From assembly GCA_038049695.1 (NCBI GenBank), contig CP142451.1, positions 36,903,501 through 36,967,500 of the forward strand: a stretch of 64,000 nt of DNA, written 5' to 3'. Both the position numbers and the translations under genes were made by a program. How positions within the stretch are numbered: position 1 is the stretch's first letter; the number at the start of each line of letters is the position of its first letter. Under the pieces are notes generated by a model, which had not been told where the DNA came from, did not search any database, and was given only the letters and a program-made list of their open reading frames with translations. Shown one piece after another: positions 33,801 to 48,991 of this stretch. Origin of the DNA: Cinnamomum chago (lineage: Eukaryota; Streptophyta; Magnoliopsida; Laurales; Lauraceae).

Positions 33801-35080
33801 ATGTTTCCAAGACAATAACATGAGCTAAATAGCTCCTCATTTCAAGTTCCTCTCTTTCCATTCTTTCCATTCTTTCCATTCACAATTAATCACAAGGTGG
33901 AGAAAACTCATTCATGTGAAATCATTTGAAATCTTGACACTATGATACATACATTTCCAAGAGATTAACAAGGGAGAAATAACTCATCAATAAGCACATC
34001 TTGAAATCAATATTAATCATATTAAAGACAACTATTAAAATCACCAAAACCATTAATGAATCAAGATTTTCTCACAAAACATGTTAATAATCAAAACAAT
34101 CCATTCATCCACTTGCCTTTGACTCTAATCAAGCAAATCAAGCTCCTAATCCCTTCTCAAGCTCAAGATCCACAATCTCTACAAAAACCCCCAAAACAAC
34201 CCTAAAATGGGTTACACAATGAAATGACAATGAAACCATTCAATAATCAAGGTGGAGCTTCTCTAAGGCTAGAAGATTACAAATCTAGAAGATGGGACGA
34301 ATCACTTACTTTGATGACCTTCAAATGAGAAGAACAAGCTCAAGGAGGGTTTCAATGTTGGTGGATTTCTCTTCTAATGGCATCTATGTAAAGCTTGCAA
34401 GGTGGAGAAGAGAATGGTGATCTCCATTTCTTGAGTGATGATCTCTTGGAGTGGCTTGGAGATGAAGAAGCAAGGAGAAGAAGAAGAACACAAGGGAAAA
34501 CCCTAGGTTGCTGGTTTGGGCTGGAAAATGGAGAATGAAGTGAATGAAGGAGATGGGTTCCTCTTATGTTAACAAAGAAGGTTGGGTCCCATAACTTAAA
34601 GAACTTGGGTGGCTGAAATCATCTAATTCGGGACCTCGGATGGATTCGACGAAGAAGGAAGAAATGATCGTCGAAATATCTAGTTTCCAAAAAGTGTATG
34701 TTTCACGGATTTCGAAAATATCGAGTTTTGGGTACAGATTTGGTGTGAAAAGACTGTTTTGCCCTCAAGGCCAAGAAATCGGTTTTTGGGTTCTCAAATG
34801 GATATGGGATCAACATGAAAGTTGTAGGATTCCTCAAGATGAATGCAACGGGCCAAAAACACGATACGAAACCAATCGGGAAAATCTCACAAGAAAATGC
34901 AAAGCCGAAAAGGGAACCCCCAAAGGGCCCCACAAGCTACCAAAGCACTCAAAAGCCCAGAACTAGAAGAAAACTCATTCTAGCTCGCAAACTCAACCCA
35001 ACAACTACTAATCCCACTAAAAGAACTAATCCACAAATAAAACAACACTAATCCAAGAGATTAGGGGTCGGGTTCTCACA
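30887..35080 (-). repeat. LTR 4 (4194 bp), mosaic
   Basis: Its left part (to at least 31483) matches copies 1-3 at variable sites. Its right part (from about 33495) matches copies 5-9, except that it keeps the 12-bp duplication. A switch point therefore lies inside this LTR. One private variant lies near 34592. Confidence 0.92.
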
Positions 35081-36925
35081 TCCTCCCCCCCTTAGAACAT
35101 TTGGTCCTCCAAATGAACTAAACAACTCAAAAACAAGTGGGGACATCAATCCCACACTTCGAAAACAAAACCTCAAACGACTGCTCCAAACTGGTCCTCT
35201 CGGAGGCACTGGACTCACTGGGTCATCCTCGCTGTAGAACTCTTCGGTCAACTATCAACAGTTGTCAGACATTCCACCATTGGCTCAAAACTGTTACTGC
35301 TCTACCAATCTGGCTGCTCAAGGAATTTGTCATCTCTGACTCCTTCTAAGTTCCACCAAGTCTCTCGCTTCTAGCCACTCTGATGCCGAAAATTCTTGGA
35401 ACAATTCTGTCGACTTCATCACAACTGTCGAAGCTAGGGTCTCATATCAATTGCACAATCTTCAATGTGAATTCTTGCTGGCTCTAACTATTTCTGCTAG
35501 GTGCTTTTGATCCATTGTACCGCAATCAGTCTCTAACATAATTATGCTTGTCCTTTCACCATTCTTCAACATTTGAAGCTCTAACTGTTTCTGTTCGTTG
35601 CTCTTGATCCACTGCACAATAGTCGGTCTCTGCTGGTCTTGGACATGTCTTTACCTTGAAATATTGTCTTATTCTTCTATCTACCCTCAGCTTCGGAAAA
35701 ATTGGTGACGCTGAGTATTACCTGATATCTCTTACTTTAGGCAATGTCGTCCAGTCCTCGGTGCTCTTCTGTCATCTCTGTCAAAGTTGTCGAAATTAAG
35801 TCTCCTGCCAATGCACGATCTTCGAGGTGAATGACTTGGAAATCTGTCATTCCTTCATGCGCCAAGCTGATTCAATCAAATATTTGAACGGTTCTCTGAA
35901 CACTTCACTCATTTCTATCTGCTCGTTGAAAACACAATGTTCACACCTCTGTAAGTTTCCAGCTCTATCTTGACCCGTCCACACTTTAACTGTCATGTTA
36001 CTCCACTTGTCCAAACTTCGTGAGGTGTGCTTCTGACAAACTCATTCTTCTCTGAATCCCTTCAACTGTCACTGTCCATAGGTGATGATTCTCCTGCTCG
36101 CATATGTACTCTGCCCAAACCGATGTTCTACAAGTCGGTAAAGTCCACTAAATCTTCTCTATCATGTGATCAAGTAATAATCAATTCCACATATAACTCT
36201 CTACAGTGCTGCTGAAAACTAATTTCCTATGCTTTTAACCATCCACTGACACATCCTGCTGAGTTGACTCACCATTATAACTTCAACTTGTTAAACCTCA
36301 TCCAACAATTCTACATCATAAGCTCATCAATGCTCGAGAAATTTCTAACTTTTCACATCTTTTGAAGCTGCACCACTGAAAATCACCTCAAATCTCATAA
36401 AGTCCACCACTTATCCGGCCTATGGAGTCTTCTGACTTAGGAAAATAATCCAAGTTTATCCAAAAATCCACACTTACTTGCCTGACGAATCCTCTGACGG
36501 TACACGATCAACTGTAATTGGGTCTCCATATGCTGCTCACATTCCTTGCTGACGAACAATTGGTCACCAATTCCTTCTAAAGCTCCATCTGCGACATCCA
36601 AAAGCTGAAAATTCTGCCAAAGCCCTTCGAGAAACACATGCTAAGTCCACAAAACTCTGACTCTCTGGCGCGAAAACAAGGCAAAGGAACTAAATGTGGG
36701 TGCGGAGACACTAAATTCTCCCCCACTAGAAAAGAATTTGGTCCCCCAAATTCACAAACAACAAGGACAAGAAAAGGAGACAAAGATAGTCTCCCCCACT
36801 AGAAGAAAAACAGGCACAAACTCACAAAAACAACAACTAAAGAAAAGAAAACGAGTCCTCACCACACGTCTTAAGGTTCCTAGAGTGTTTTATTTCCTAG
36901 AAACCTGCCCGCTCTGATACCAGTC
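35081..36925 (-). mobile_element. Internal segment 4 (1845 bp)
   Basis: Shares two variants with segments 5 and 6 only (near 35206 and 36260). Confidence 0.9.
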
Positions 36926-39900
36926 TGTCACGCCCCCGAACCGAAACCTCGGGGGCGGGAGATGGGATTTAAGCATAAATATAGTTTTCTTCTCCCAAGA
37001 TCCGCGTGTGTGAAGACAACACATTCTGAATATTTTGCGGAAGCATTTGTGGCGTTGCGACCCGAAGTCCGTGGCCATCGGATTCCGCGTCGCACTCAAC
37101 CTTTAGCCCATAGCTATTATATCAAGAATCATACCAGACTGGAGTAACCATCACAATAATTTACAGAGCTGACAGTAACAGGATATTGCATTCCCAAATA
37201 TGTTCAAGTTACAATTATCAATGTACATTAATTAAGAATCCCAAGAAAAGGCTAATAAAAGCCATACAACAATAAGCTATAAACTACTACCCAAATGTGA
37301 CGTAGCTCCGATGTCAAGCTCAATGTCTACATGACATAGCCGACAAACTAACCTGCAAAGCATGGCTCTACAGCCAACAAAAGCACTCAACTCGGGGCGA
37401 AGAAATCTGAACCTGAGTACCAAAAGTAGTGGGTCAGACACGACGGTCTGGCAGGTGGATGAAAAGATCACAAATATAGCGAATAATAATACAAATGATA
37501 AATCATGCTATTTGCTCAAAATGCTGCGTATAATTAAACGGGTGAAAACTCAGGAATCTCGGATAAAACATGTATTCTTTTCAAACATGGTTAAAACAGG
37601 AAGATCTAATAAAGCATATGTTCATTTACATCATCTATAAAAGCATAGATATTTGACAATCGGGTGTTCGTGGAAAACATGTATGAATATGGAAGTTTGG
37701 CAAAACCACGTTCATTTAAACATATTTCAAAGCATGGATCTTCAACAGATCGGGCATTCCTTTAAAACAGGTATAACATAGGGATCTGGCAAAACGCGTG
37801 TCATTTAAAACATATTCTCAAGCATGGATGTTATAGCTCGGGTAATCATTTGAAACAGGTATAAACATAGAAACCTGACAAAACACGTGTCATTTAAAAC
37901 ATATTCCAAAACAGGGATATTTAACAAATCGGGTATTCATTTGAAACCGGTATAAACATAGTGACCTGGCAGAACAAGTGTCATTTAAAACAAAGCACGA
38001 ATGTTTAGCAATCCGGGTATTCACTTAAAACATGTATAAACATCGGGATCTAACAAAACGAAAAACGCATTCCAAAGCATGGACATTTAATAACTCGGGT
38101 ATTCATTTTAAAAACAGGTATAAACATAGATATCTGACAAACCAAATGTCCTTTAAAACAAGGCACGGATATTTAACAATTCGAGTATTCCTTTAAAACA
38201 CGTGTAATCATATAAATCTAGCAAAATCATTGATCGTATGGAACATGTGTAAAAGTACGGGTATTCACCCAACCGGCATTCATGTAAAACATGTACGTGT
38301 GCAAAGGACATAAAACAATATAATAGTGACTGAATTTACAATAGAGAGCATTAACACTTATCTAAATAACAACTTTCATAAAAGCAATGAATCATTTATC
38401 TGAAAACAAGTAAGCAATATAAACCATGTCGGGTGTCCAAGGAATCGGGAACTGGCAAGATGGCAATCACAAGAAGCTAAGTCCTCTATCACCGAAGTGA
38501 CAAGAGCGGGACGTTGGTCTCAGTCACACAAGGTGAGGAGACTCAACGTAAATCATATATACAATAATAAATATACGGGAACGGGAACGGGACCACGGTA
38601 GCGAACCGGGTATCGGGACGGGGCCACGGCAATAACCGGGTATCGGGATCCAAACTGCAGCTGGCGGGACGGGAGAGGGATTTCCAAGTCGGTGGATCAA
38701 ACCGACAAGGTATCCAAGCTTAGTGATGCCGACTCATAGGTCAAAACCAATCGAGACATATGCAAGTAAATCAAGTACAGTAAGTAAACGGGGGTGCTCA
38801 AGGGCACACTGTCACTTCATATCGGGCAATACATTTCGGGACAAATAACTGTTACTAGTGTAACTTCAATGCTTTCGGGGAAACAAGTAAATCAAGTACA
38901 ATAAATAAACGGGTAAAACGGGGTGCTCAAGGGCACACTTTCATATCATGTGATGCAAATCTCGGGAAATGAGGAAATATAATGCACTATACCATTTCGG
39001 GAAGAATATTGATTGCAAGATCTATTTAAGTGAATAGGGGTCCCGTATGTCGATTATAATAATTACTTGGTACTCCTTGAGTTTGAAGACATTCCGGGCT
39101 CCTTATGCACTTTTACTATTTTCACAACTTAAAATGAGCTTATGTGTAATACTAGATGTTACAATAGCAAGAATCAAGATTATAAACGGTCCATCCTAGG
39201 CATCACATTAATCCGGAAACATCGAGCAACCTACTCAGTCATCGAAAGGAATAGAATTAGCGATAACCAAGGAAATAGACTTGTGTTTAGATATAAAGAA
39301 GATATCGCGTCGTTCCATCCCGTTCAAGATTGAAATGGATTAACTCCGATGCCACCGAGCCAACCGTGAGGCGTGTCGGCTCAAGACATTCTCACACATG
39401 GTTCAAACAGTCCAAAGAGGGTAGCCAGGGTCCCACCTAAAACCGAGAATTAGTGCCTAGATCATCACCATTCTTTCTTTTAGTTCCCTAGTCTTAGAGA
39501 CCTTAGATTAGGGTACAATTGGTCTTAACACTAAGGTATACACCTCTAGGACTCATAGAAAGCCCAAAGGTTTCCAAAAAAACACAATACCAAATTTCAC
39601 TTCGGACCGATCGATCGGTCGAAATTTCTGTACCAGAAATGTACAGGGTCCGATCGATCGGCCGATCGATCGGCCCAAAAAGGCTTACAGTTACTGACAG
39701 TCCGATCGATCGGCCTGTATGTCCGATCGATCGGACCTGGGTACAGCAGGTCCGGGAAAGCTGATTTTTCTTCCTCTTTTTCCTTTCCTTCCAACATATA
39801 ATCAACCACAAAGAACCATAAACAAGATGGTTTAAATACATGTTTCCAAGACAATAACATGAGCTAAATAGCTCCTCATTTCAAGTTCCTCTCTTTCCAT

Positions 39901-41119
39901 TCTTTCCATTCTTTCCATTCACAATTAATCACAAGGTGGAGAAAACTCATTCATGTGAAATCATTTGAAATCTTGACACTATGATACATACATTTCCAAG
40001 AGATTAACAAGGGAGAAATAACTCATCAATAAGCACATCTTGAAATCAATATTAATCATATTAAAGACAACTATTAAAATCACCAAAACCATTAATGAAT
40101 CAAGATTTTCTCACAAAACATGTTAATAATCAAAACAATCCATTCATCCACTTGCCTTTGACTCTAATCAAGCAAATCAAGCTCCTAATCCCTTCTCAAG
40201 CTCAAGATCCACAATCTCTACAAAAACCCCCAAAACAACCCTAAAATGGGTTACACAATGAAATGACAATGAAACCATTCAATAATCAAGGTGGAGCTTC
40301 TCTAAGGCTAGAAGATTACAAATCTAGAAGATGGGACGAATCACTTACTTTGATGACCTTCAAATGAGAAGAACAAGCTCAAGGAGGGTTTCAATGTTGG
40401 TGGATTTCTCTTCTAATGGCATCTATGTAAAGCTTGCAAGGTGGAGAAGAGAATGGTGATCTCCATTTCTTGAGTGATGATCTCTTGGAGTGGCTTGGAG
40501 ATGAAGAAGCAAGGAGAAGAAGAAGAACACAAGGGAAAACCCTAGGTTGCTGGTTTGGGCTGGAAAATGGAGAATGAAGTGAATGAAGGAGATGGGTTCC
40601 TCTTATGTTAACAAAGAAGGTTGGGTCCCACAACTTAAAGAACTTGGGTGGCTGAAATCATCTAATTCGGGACCTCGGATGGATTCGACGAAGAAGGAAG
40701 AAATGATCGTCGAAATATCTAGTTTCCAAAAAGTGTATGTTTCACGGATTTCGAAAATATCGAGTTTTGGGTACAGATTTGGTGTGAAAAGACTGTTTTG
40801 CCCTCAAGGCCAAGAAATCGGTTTTTGGGTTCTCAAATGGATATGGGATCAACATGAAAGTTGTAGGATTCCTCAAGATGAATGCAACGGGCCAAAAACA
40901 CGATACGAAACCAATCGGGAAAATCTCACAAGAAAATGCAAAGCCGAAAAGGGAACCCCCAAAGGGCCCCACAAGCTACCAAAGCACTCAAAAGCCCAGA
41001 ACTAGAAGAAAACTCATTCTAGCTCGCAAACTCAACCCAACAACTACTAATCCCACTAAAAGAACTAATCCACAAATAAAACAACACTAATCCAAGAGAT
41101 TAGGGGTCGGGTTCTCACA
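36926..41119 (-). repeat. LTR 5 (4194 bp)
   Basis: The last copy with the 12-bp duplication. Near 36984 it shares a variant with LTRs 6 and 7 only. Confidence 0.93.
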
Positions 41120-42964
41120 TCCTCCCCCCCTTAGAACATTTGGTCCTCCAAATGAACTAAACAACTCAAAAACAAGTGGGGACATCAATCCCACACTTCG
41201 AAAACAAAACCTCAAACGACTGCTCCAAACTGGTCCTCTCGGAGGCACTGGACTCACTGGGTCATCCTCGCTGTAGAACTCTTCGGTCAACTATCAACAG
41301 TTGTCAGACATTCCACCATTGGCTCAAAACTGTTACTGCTCTACCAATCTGGCTGCTCAAGGAATTTGTCATCTCTGACTCCTTCTAAGTTCCACCAAGT
41401 CTCTCGCTTCTAGCCACTCTGATGCCGAAAATTCTTGGAACAATTCTGTCGACTTCATCACAACTGTCGAAGCTAGGGTCTCATATCAATTGCACAATCT
41501 TCAATGTGAATTCTTGCTGGCTCTAACTATTTCTGCTAGGTGCTTTTGATCCATTGTACCGCAATCAGTCTCTAACATAATTATGCTTGTCCTTTCACCA
41601 TTCTTCAACATTTGAAGCTCTAACTGTTTCTGTTCGTTGCTCTTGATCCACTGCACAATAGTCGGTCTCTGCTGGTCTTGGACATGTCTTTACCTTGAAA
41701 TATTGTCTTATTCTTCAATCTACCCTCAGCTTCGGAAAAATTGGTGACGCTGAGTATTACCTGATATCTCTTACTTTAGGCAATGTCGTCCAGTCCTCGG
41801 TGCTCTTCTGTCATCTCTGTCAAAGTTGTCGAAATTAAGTCTCCTGCCAATGCACGATCTTCGAGGTGAATGACTTGGAAATCTGTCATTCCTTCATGCG
41901 CCAAGCTGATTCAATCAAATATTTGAACGGTTCTCTGAACACTTCACTCATTTCTATCTGCTCGTTGAAAACACAATGTTCACACCTCTGTAAGTTTCCA
42001 GCTCTATCTTGACCCGTCCACACTTTAACTGTCATGTTACTCCACTTGTCCAAACTTCGTGAGGTGTGCTTCTGACAAACTCATTCTTCTCTGAATCCCT
42101 TCAACTGTCACTGTCCATAGGTGATGATTCTCCTGCTCGCATATGTACTCTGCCCAAACCGATGTTCTACAAGTCGGTAAAGTCCACTAAATCTTCTCTA
42201 TCATGTGATCAAGTAATAATCAATTCCACATATAACTCTCTACAGTGCTGCTGAAAACTAATTTCCTATGCTTTTAACCATCCACTGACACATCCTGCTG
42301 AGTTGACTCACCATTATAACTTCAACTTGTTAAACCTCATCCAACAATTCTACATCATAAGCTCATCAATGCTCGAGAAATTTCTAACTTTTCACATCTT
42401 TTGAAGCTGCACCACTGAAAATCACCTCAAATCTCATAAAGTCCACCACTTATCCGGCCTATGGAGTCTTCTGACTTAGGAAAATAATCCAAGTTTATCC
42501 AAAAATCCACACTTACTTGCCTGACGAATCCTCTGACGGTACACGATCAACTGTAATTGGGTCTCCATATGCTGCTCACATTCCTTGCTGACGAACAATT
42601 GGTCACCAATTCCTTCTAAAGCTCCATCTGCGACATCCAAAAGCTGAAAATTCTGCCAAAGCCCTTCGAGAAACACATGCTAAGTCCACAAAACTCTGAC
42701 TCTCTGGCGCGAAAACAAGGCAAAGGAACTAAATGTGGGTGCGGAGACACTAAATTCTCCCCCACTAGAAAAGAATTTGGTCCCCCAAATTCACAAACAA
42801 CAAGGACAAGAAAAGGAGACAAAGATAGTCTCCCCCACTAGAAGAAAAACAGGCACAAACTCACAAAAACAACAACTAAAGAAAAGAAAACGAGTCCTCA
42901 CCACACGTCTTAAGGTTCCTAGAGTGTTTTATTTCCTAGAAACCTGCCCGCTCTGATACCAGTC
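41120..42964 (-). mobile_element. Internal segment 5 (1845 bp)
   Basis: Near 41717 it shares a variant with segment 6 only. Confidence 0.9.
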
Positions 42965-45900
42965 TGTCACGCCCCCGAACCGAAACCTCGGGGGCGGGAG
43001 ATGGGATTTAAGCATAAATATAGTTTTCTTCTCCCAAGATCCGCGTGTGTGAAGACAACACATTCTGAATATTTTGCGGAAGCATTTGTGGCGTTGCGAC
43101 CCGAAGTCCGTGGCCATCGGATTCCGCGTCGCACTCAACCTTTAGCCCATAGCTATTATATCAAGAATCATACCAGACTGGAGTAACCATCACAATAATT
43201 TACAGAGCTGACAGTAACAGGATATTGCATTCCCAAATATGTTCAAGTTACAATTATCAATGTACATTAATTAAGAATCCCAAGAAAAGGCTAATAAAAG
43301 CCATACAACAATAAGCTATAAACTACTACCCAAATGTGACGTAGCTCCGATGTCAAGCTCAATGTCTACATGACATAGCCGACAAACTAACCTGCAAAGC
43401 ATGGCTCTACAGCCAACAAAAGCACTCAACTCGGGGCGAAGAAATCTGAACCTGAGTACCAAAAGTAGTGGGTCAGACACGACGGTCTGGCAGGTGGATG
43501 AAAAGATCACAAATATAGCGAATAATAATACAAATGATAAATCATGCTATTTGCTCAAAATGCTGCGTATAATTAAACGGGTGAAAACTCAGGAATCTCG
43601 GATAAAACATGTATTCTTTTCAAACATGGTTAAAACAGGAAGATCTAATAAAGCATATGTTCATTTACATCATCTATAAAAGCATAGATATTTGACAATC
43701 GGGTGTTCGTGGAAAACATGTATGAATATGGAAGTTTGGCAAAACCACGTTCATTTAAACATATTTCAAAGCATGGATCTTCAACAGATCGGGCATTCCT
43801 TTAAAACAGGTATAACATAGGGATCTGGCAAAACGCGTGTCATTTAAAACATATTCTCAAGCATGGATGTTATAGCTCGGGTAATCATTTGAAACAGGTA
43901 TAAACATAGAAACCTGACAAAACACGTGTCATTTAAAACATATTCCAAAACAGGGATATTTAACAAATCGGGTATTCATTTGAAACCGGTATAAACATAG
44001 TGACCTGGCAGAACAAGTGTCATTTAAAACAAAGCACGAATGTTTAGCAATCCGGGTATTCACTTAAAACATGTATAAACATCGGGATCTAACAAAACGA
44101 AAAACGCATTCCAAAGCATGGACATTTAATAACTCGGGTATTCATTTTAAAAACAGGTATAAACATAGATATCTGACAAACCAAATGTCCTTTAAAACAA
44201 GGCACGGATATTTAACAATTCGAGTATTCCTTTAAAACACGTGTAATCATATAAATCTAGCAAAATCATTGATCGTATGGAACATGTGTAAAAGTACGGG
44301 TATTCACCCAACCGGCATTCATTTAAAACATGTACGTGTGCAAAGGACATAAAACAATATAATAGTGACTGAATTTACAATAGAGAGCATTAACACTTAT
44401 CTAAATAACAACTTTCATAAAAGCAATGAATCATTTATCTGAAAACAAGTAAGCAATATAAACCATGTCGGGTGTCCAAGGAATCGGGAACTGGCAAGAT
44501 GGCAATCACAAGAAGCTAAGTCCTCTATCACCGAAGTGACAAGAGCGGGACGTTGGTCTCAGTCACACAAGGTGAGGAGACTCAACGTAAATCATATATA
44601 CAATAATAAATATACGGGAACGGGAACGGGACCACGGTAGCGAACCGGGTATCGGGACGGGACCACGGCAATAACCGGGTATCGGGATCCAAACTGCAGC
44701 TGGCGGGACGGGAGAGGGATTTCCAAGTCGGTGGATCAAACCGACAAGGTATCCAAGCTTAGTGATGCCGACTCATAGGTCAAAACCAATCGAGACATAT
44801 GCAAGTAAATCAAGTACAGTAAGTAAACGGGGGTGCTCAAGGGCACACTGTCACTTCATATCGGGCAATACATTTCGGGACAAATAACTGTTACTAGTGT
44901 AACTTCAATGCTTTCGGGGAAACAAGTAAATCAAGTACAATAAATAAACGGGTAAAACGGGGTGCTCAAGGGCACACTTTCATATCATGTGATGCAAATC
45001 TCGGGAAATGAGGAAATATAATGCACTATACCATTTCGGGAAGAATATTGATTGCAAGATCTATTTAAGTGAATAGGGGTCCCGTATGTCGATTATAATA
45101 ATTACTTGGTACTCCTTGAGTTTGAAGACATTCCGGGCTCCTTATGCACTTTTACTATTTTCACAACTTAAAATGAGCTTATGTGTAATACTAGATGTTA
45201 CAATAGCAAGAATCAAGATTATAAACGGTCCATCCTAGGCATCACATTAATCCGGAAACATCGAGCAACCTACTCAGTCATCGAAAGGAATAGAATTAGC
45301 GATAACCAAGGAAATAGACTTGTGTTTAGATATAAAGAAGATATCGCGTCGTTCCATCCCGTTCAAGATTGAAATGGATTAACTCCGATGCCACCGAGCC
45401 AACCGTGAGGCGTGTCGGCTCAAGACATTCTCACACATGGTTCAAACAGTCCAAAGAGGGTAGCCAGGGTCCCACCTAAATCCGAGAATTAGTGCCTAGA
45501 TCATCACCATTCTTTCTTTTAGTTCCCTAGTCTTAGAGACCTTAGATTAGGGTACAATTGGTCTTAACACTAAGGTATACACCTCTAGGACTCATAGAAA
45601 GCCCAAAGGTTTCCAAAAAAACACAATACCAAATTTCACTTCGGACCGATCGATCGGTCGAAATTTCTGTACCAGAAATGTACAGGGTCCGATCGATCGG
45701 CCCAAAAAGGCTTACAGTTACTGACAGTCCGATCGATCGGCCTGTATGTCCGATCGATCGGACCTGGGTACAGCAGGTCCGGGAAAGCTGATTTTTCTTC
45801 CTCTTTTTCCTTTCCTTCCAACATATAATCAACCACAAAGAACCATAAACAAGATGGTTTAAATACATGTTTCCAAGACAATAACATGAGCTAAATAGCT

Positions 45901-47146
45901 CCTCATTTCAAGTTCCTCTCTTTCCATTCTTTCCATTCTTTCCATTCACAATTAATCACAAGGTGGAGAAAACTCATTCATGTGAAATCATTTGAAATCT
46001 TGACACTATGATACATACATTTCCAAGAGATTAACAAGGGAGAAATAACTCATCAATAAGCACATCTTGAAATCAATATTAATCATATTAAAGACAACTA
46101 TTAAAATCACCAAAACCATTAATGAATCAAGATTTTCTCACAAAACATGTTAATAATCAAAACAATCCATTCATCCACTTGCCTTTGACTCTAATCAAGC
46201 AAATCAAGCTCCTAATCCCTTCTCAAGCTCAAGATCCACAATCTCTACAAAAACCCCCAAAACAACCCTAAAATGGGTTACACAATGAAATGACAATGAA
46301 ACCATTCAATAATCAAGGTGGAGCTTCTCTAAGGCTAGAAGATTACAAATCTAGAAGATGGGACGAATCACTTACTTTGATGACCTTCAAATGAGAAGAA
46401 CAAGCTCAAGGAGGGTTTCAATGTTGGTGGATTTCTCTTCTAATGGCATCTATGTAAAGCTTGCAAGGTGGAGAAGAGAATGGTGATCTCCATTTCTTGA
46501 GTGATGATCTCTTGGAGTGGCTTGGAGATGAAGAAGCAAGGAGAAGAAGAAGAACACAAGGGAAAACCCTAGGTTGCTGGTTTGGGCTGGAAAATGGAGA
46601 ATGAAGTGAATGAAGGAGATGGGTTCCTCTTATGTTAACAAAGAAGGTTGGGTCCCACAACTTAAAGAACTTGGGTGGCTGAAATCATCTAATTCGGGAC
46701 CTCGGATGGATTCGACGAAGAAGGAAGAAATGATCGTCGAAATATCTAGTTTCCAAAAAGTGTATGTTTCACGGATTTCGAAAATATCGAGTTTTGGGTA
46801 CAGATTTGGTGTGAAAAGACTGTTTTGCCCTCAAGGCCAAGAAATCGGTTTTTGGGTTCTCAAATGGATATGGGATCAACATGAAAGTTGTAGGATTCCT
46901 CAAGATGAATGCAACAGGCCAAAAACACGATACGAAACCAATCGGGAAAATCTCACAAGAAAATGCAAAGCCGAAAAGGGAACCCCCAAAGGGCCCCACA
47001 AGCTACCAAAGCACTCAAAAGCCCAGAACTAGAAGAAAACTCATTCTAGCTCACAAACTCAACCCAACAACTACTAATCCCACTAAAAGAACTAATCCAC
47101 AAATAAAACAACACTAATCCAAGAGATTAGGGGTCGGGTTCTCACA
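42965..47146 (-). repeat. LTR 6 (4182 bp)
   Basis: Single 12-bp motif. It is the first copy with the two variants that mark LTRs 6-9 (near 44662 and 45481), shares a variant with LTR 7 near 44322, and has two private variants in its right quarter. Confidence 0.93.
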
Positions 47147-48991
47147 TCCTCCCCCCCTTAGAACATTTGGTCCTCCAAATGAACTAAACAACTCAAAAAC
47201 AAGTGGGGACATCAATCCCACACTTCGAAAACAAAACCTCAAACGACTGCTCCAAACTGGTCCTCTCGGAGGCACTGGACTCACTGGGTCATCCTCGCTG
47301 TAGAACTCTTCGGTCAACTATCAACAGTTGTCAGACATTCCACCATTGGCTCAAAACTGTTACTGCTCTACCAATCTGGCTGCTCAAGGAATTTGTCATC
47401 TCTGACTCCTTCTAAGTTCCACCAAGTCTCTCGCTTCTAGCCACTCTGATGCCGAAAATTCTTGGAACAATTCTGTCGACTTCATCACAACTGTCGAAGC
47501 TAGGGTCTCATATCAATTGCACAATCTTCAATGTGAATTCTTGCTGGCTCTAACTATTTCTGCTAGGTGCTTTTGATCCATTGTACCGCAATCAGTCTCT
47601 AACATAATTATGCTTGTCCTTTCACCATTCTTCAACATTTGAAGCTCTAACTGTTTCTGTTCGTTGCTCTTGATCCACTGCACAATAGTCGGTCTCTGCT
47701 GGTCTTGGACATGTCTTTACCTTGAAATATTGTCTTATTCTTCAATCTACCCTCAGCTTCGGAAAAATTGGTGACGCTGAGTATTACCTGATATCTCTTA
47801 CTTTAGGCAATGTCGTCCAGTCCTCGGTGCTCTTCTGTCATCTCTGTCAAAGTTGTCGAAATTAAGTCTCCTGCCAATGCACGATCTTCGAGGTGAATGA
47901 CTTGGAAATCTGTCATTCCTTCATGCGCCAAGCTGATTCAATCAAATATTTGAACGGTTCTCTGAACACTTCACTCATTTCTATCTGCTCGTTGAAAACA
48001 CAATGTTCACACCTCTGTAAGTTTCCAGCTCTATCTTGACCCGTCCACACTTTAACTGTCATGTTACTCCACTTGTCCAAACTTCGTGAGGTGTGCTTCT
48101 GACAAACTCATTCTTCTCTGAATCCCTTCAACTGTCACTGTCCATAGGTGATGATTCTCCTGCTCGCATATGTACTCTGCCCAAACCGATGTTCTACAAG
48201 TCGGTAAAGTCCACTAAATCTTCTCTATCATGTGATCAAGTAATAATCAATTCCACATATAACTCTCTACAGTGCTGCTGAAAACTAATTTCCTATGCTT
48301 TTAACCATCCACTGACACATCCTGCTGAGTTGACTCACCATTATAACTTCAACTTGTTAAACCTCATCCAACAATTCTACATCATAAGCTCATCAATGCT
48401 CGAGAAATTTCTAACTTTTCACATCTTTTGAAGCTGCACCACTGAAAATCACCTCAAATCTCATAAAGTCCACCACTTATCCGGCCTATGGAGTCTTCTG
48501 ACTTAGGAAAATAATCCAAGTTTATCCAAAAATCCACACTTACTTGCCTGACGAATCCTCTGACGGTACACGATCAACTGTAATTGGGTCTCCATATGCT
48601 GCTCACATTCCTTGCTGACGAACAATTGGTCACCAATTCCTTCTAAAGCTCCATCTGCGACATCCAAAAGCTGAAAATTCTGCCAAAGCCCTTCGAGAAA
48701 CACATGCTAAGTCCACAAAACTCTGACTCTCTGGCGCGAAAACAAGGCAAAGGAACTAAATGTGGGTGCGGAGACACTAAATTCTCCCCCACTAGAAAAG
48801 AATTTGGTCCCCCAAATTCACAAACAACAAGGACAAGAAAAGGAGACAAAGATAGTCTCCCCCACTAGAAGAAAAACAGGCACAAACTCACAAAAACAAC
48901 AACTAAAGAAAAGAAAACGAGTCCTCACCACACGTCTTAAGGTTCCTAGAGTGTTTTATTTCCTAGAAACCTGCCCGCTCTGATACCAGTC
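47147..48991 (-). mobile_element. Internal segment 6 (1845 bp)
   Basis: Shares variants with segments 4 and 5. Confidence 0.9.
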
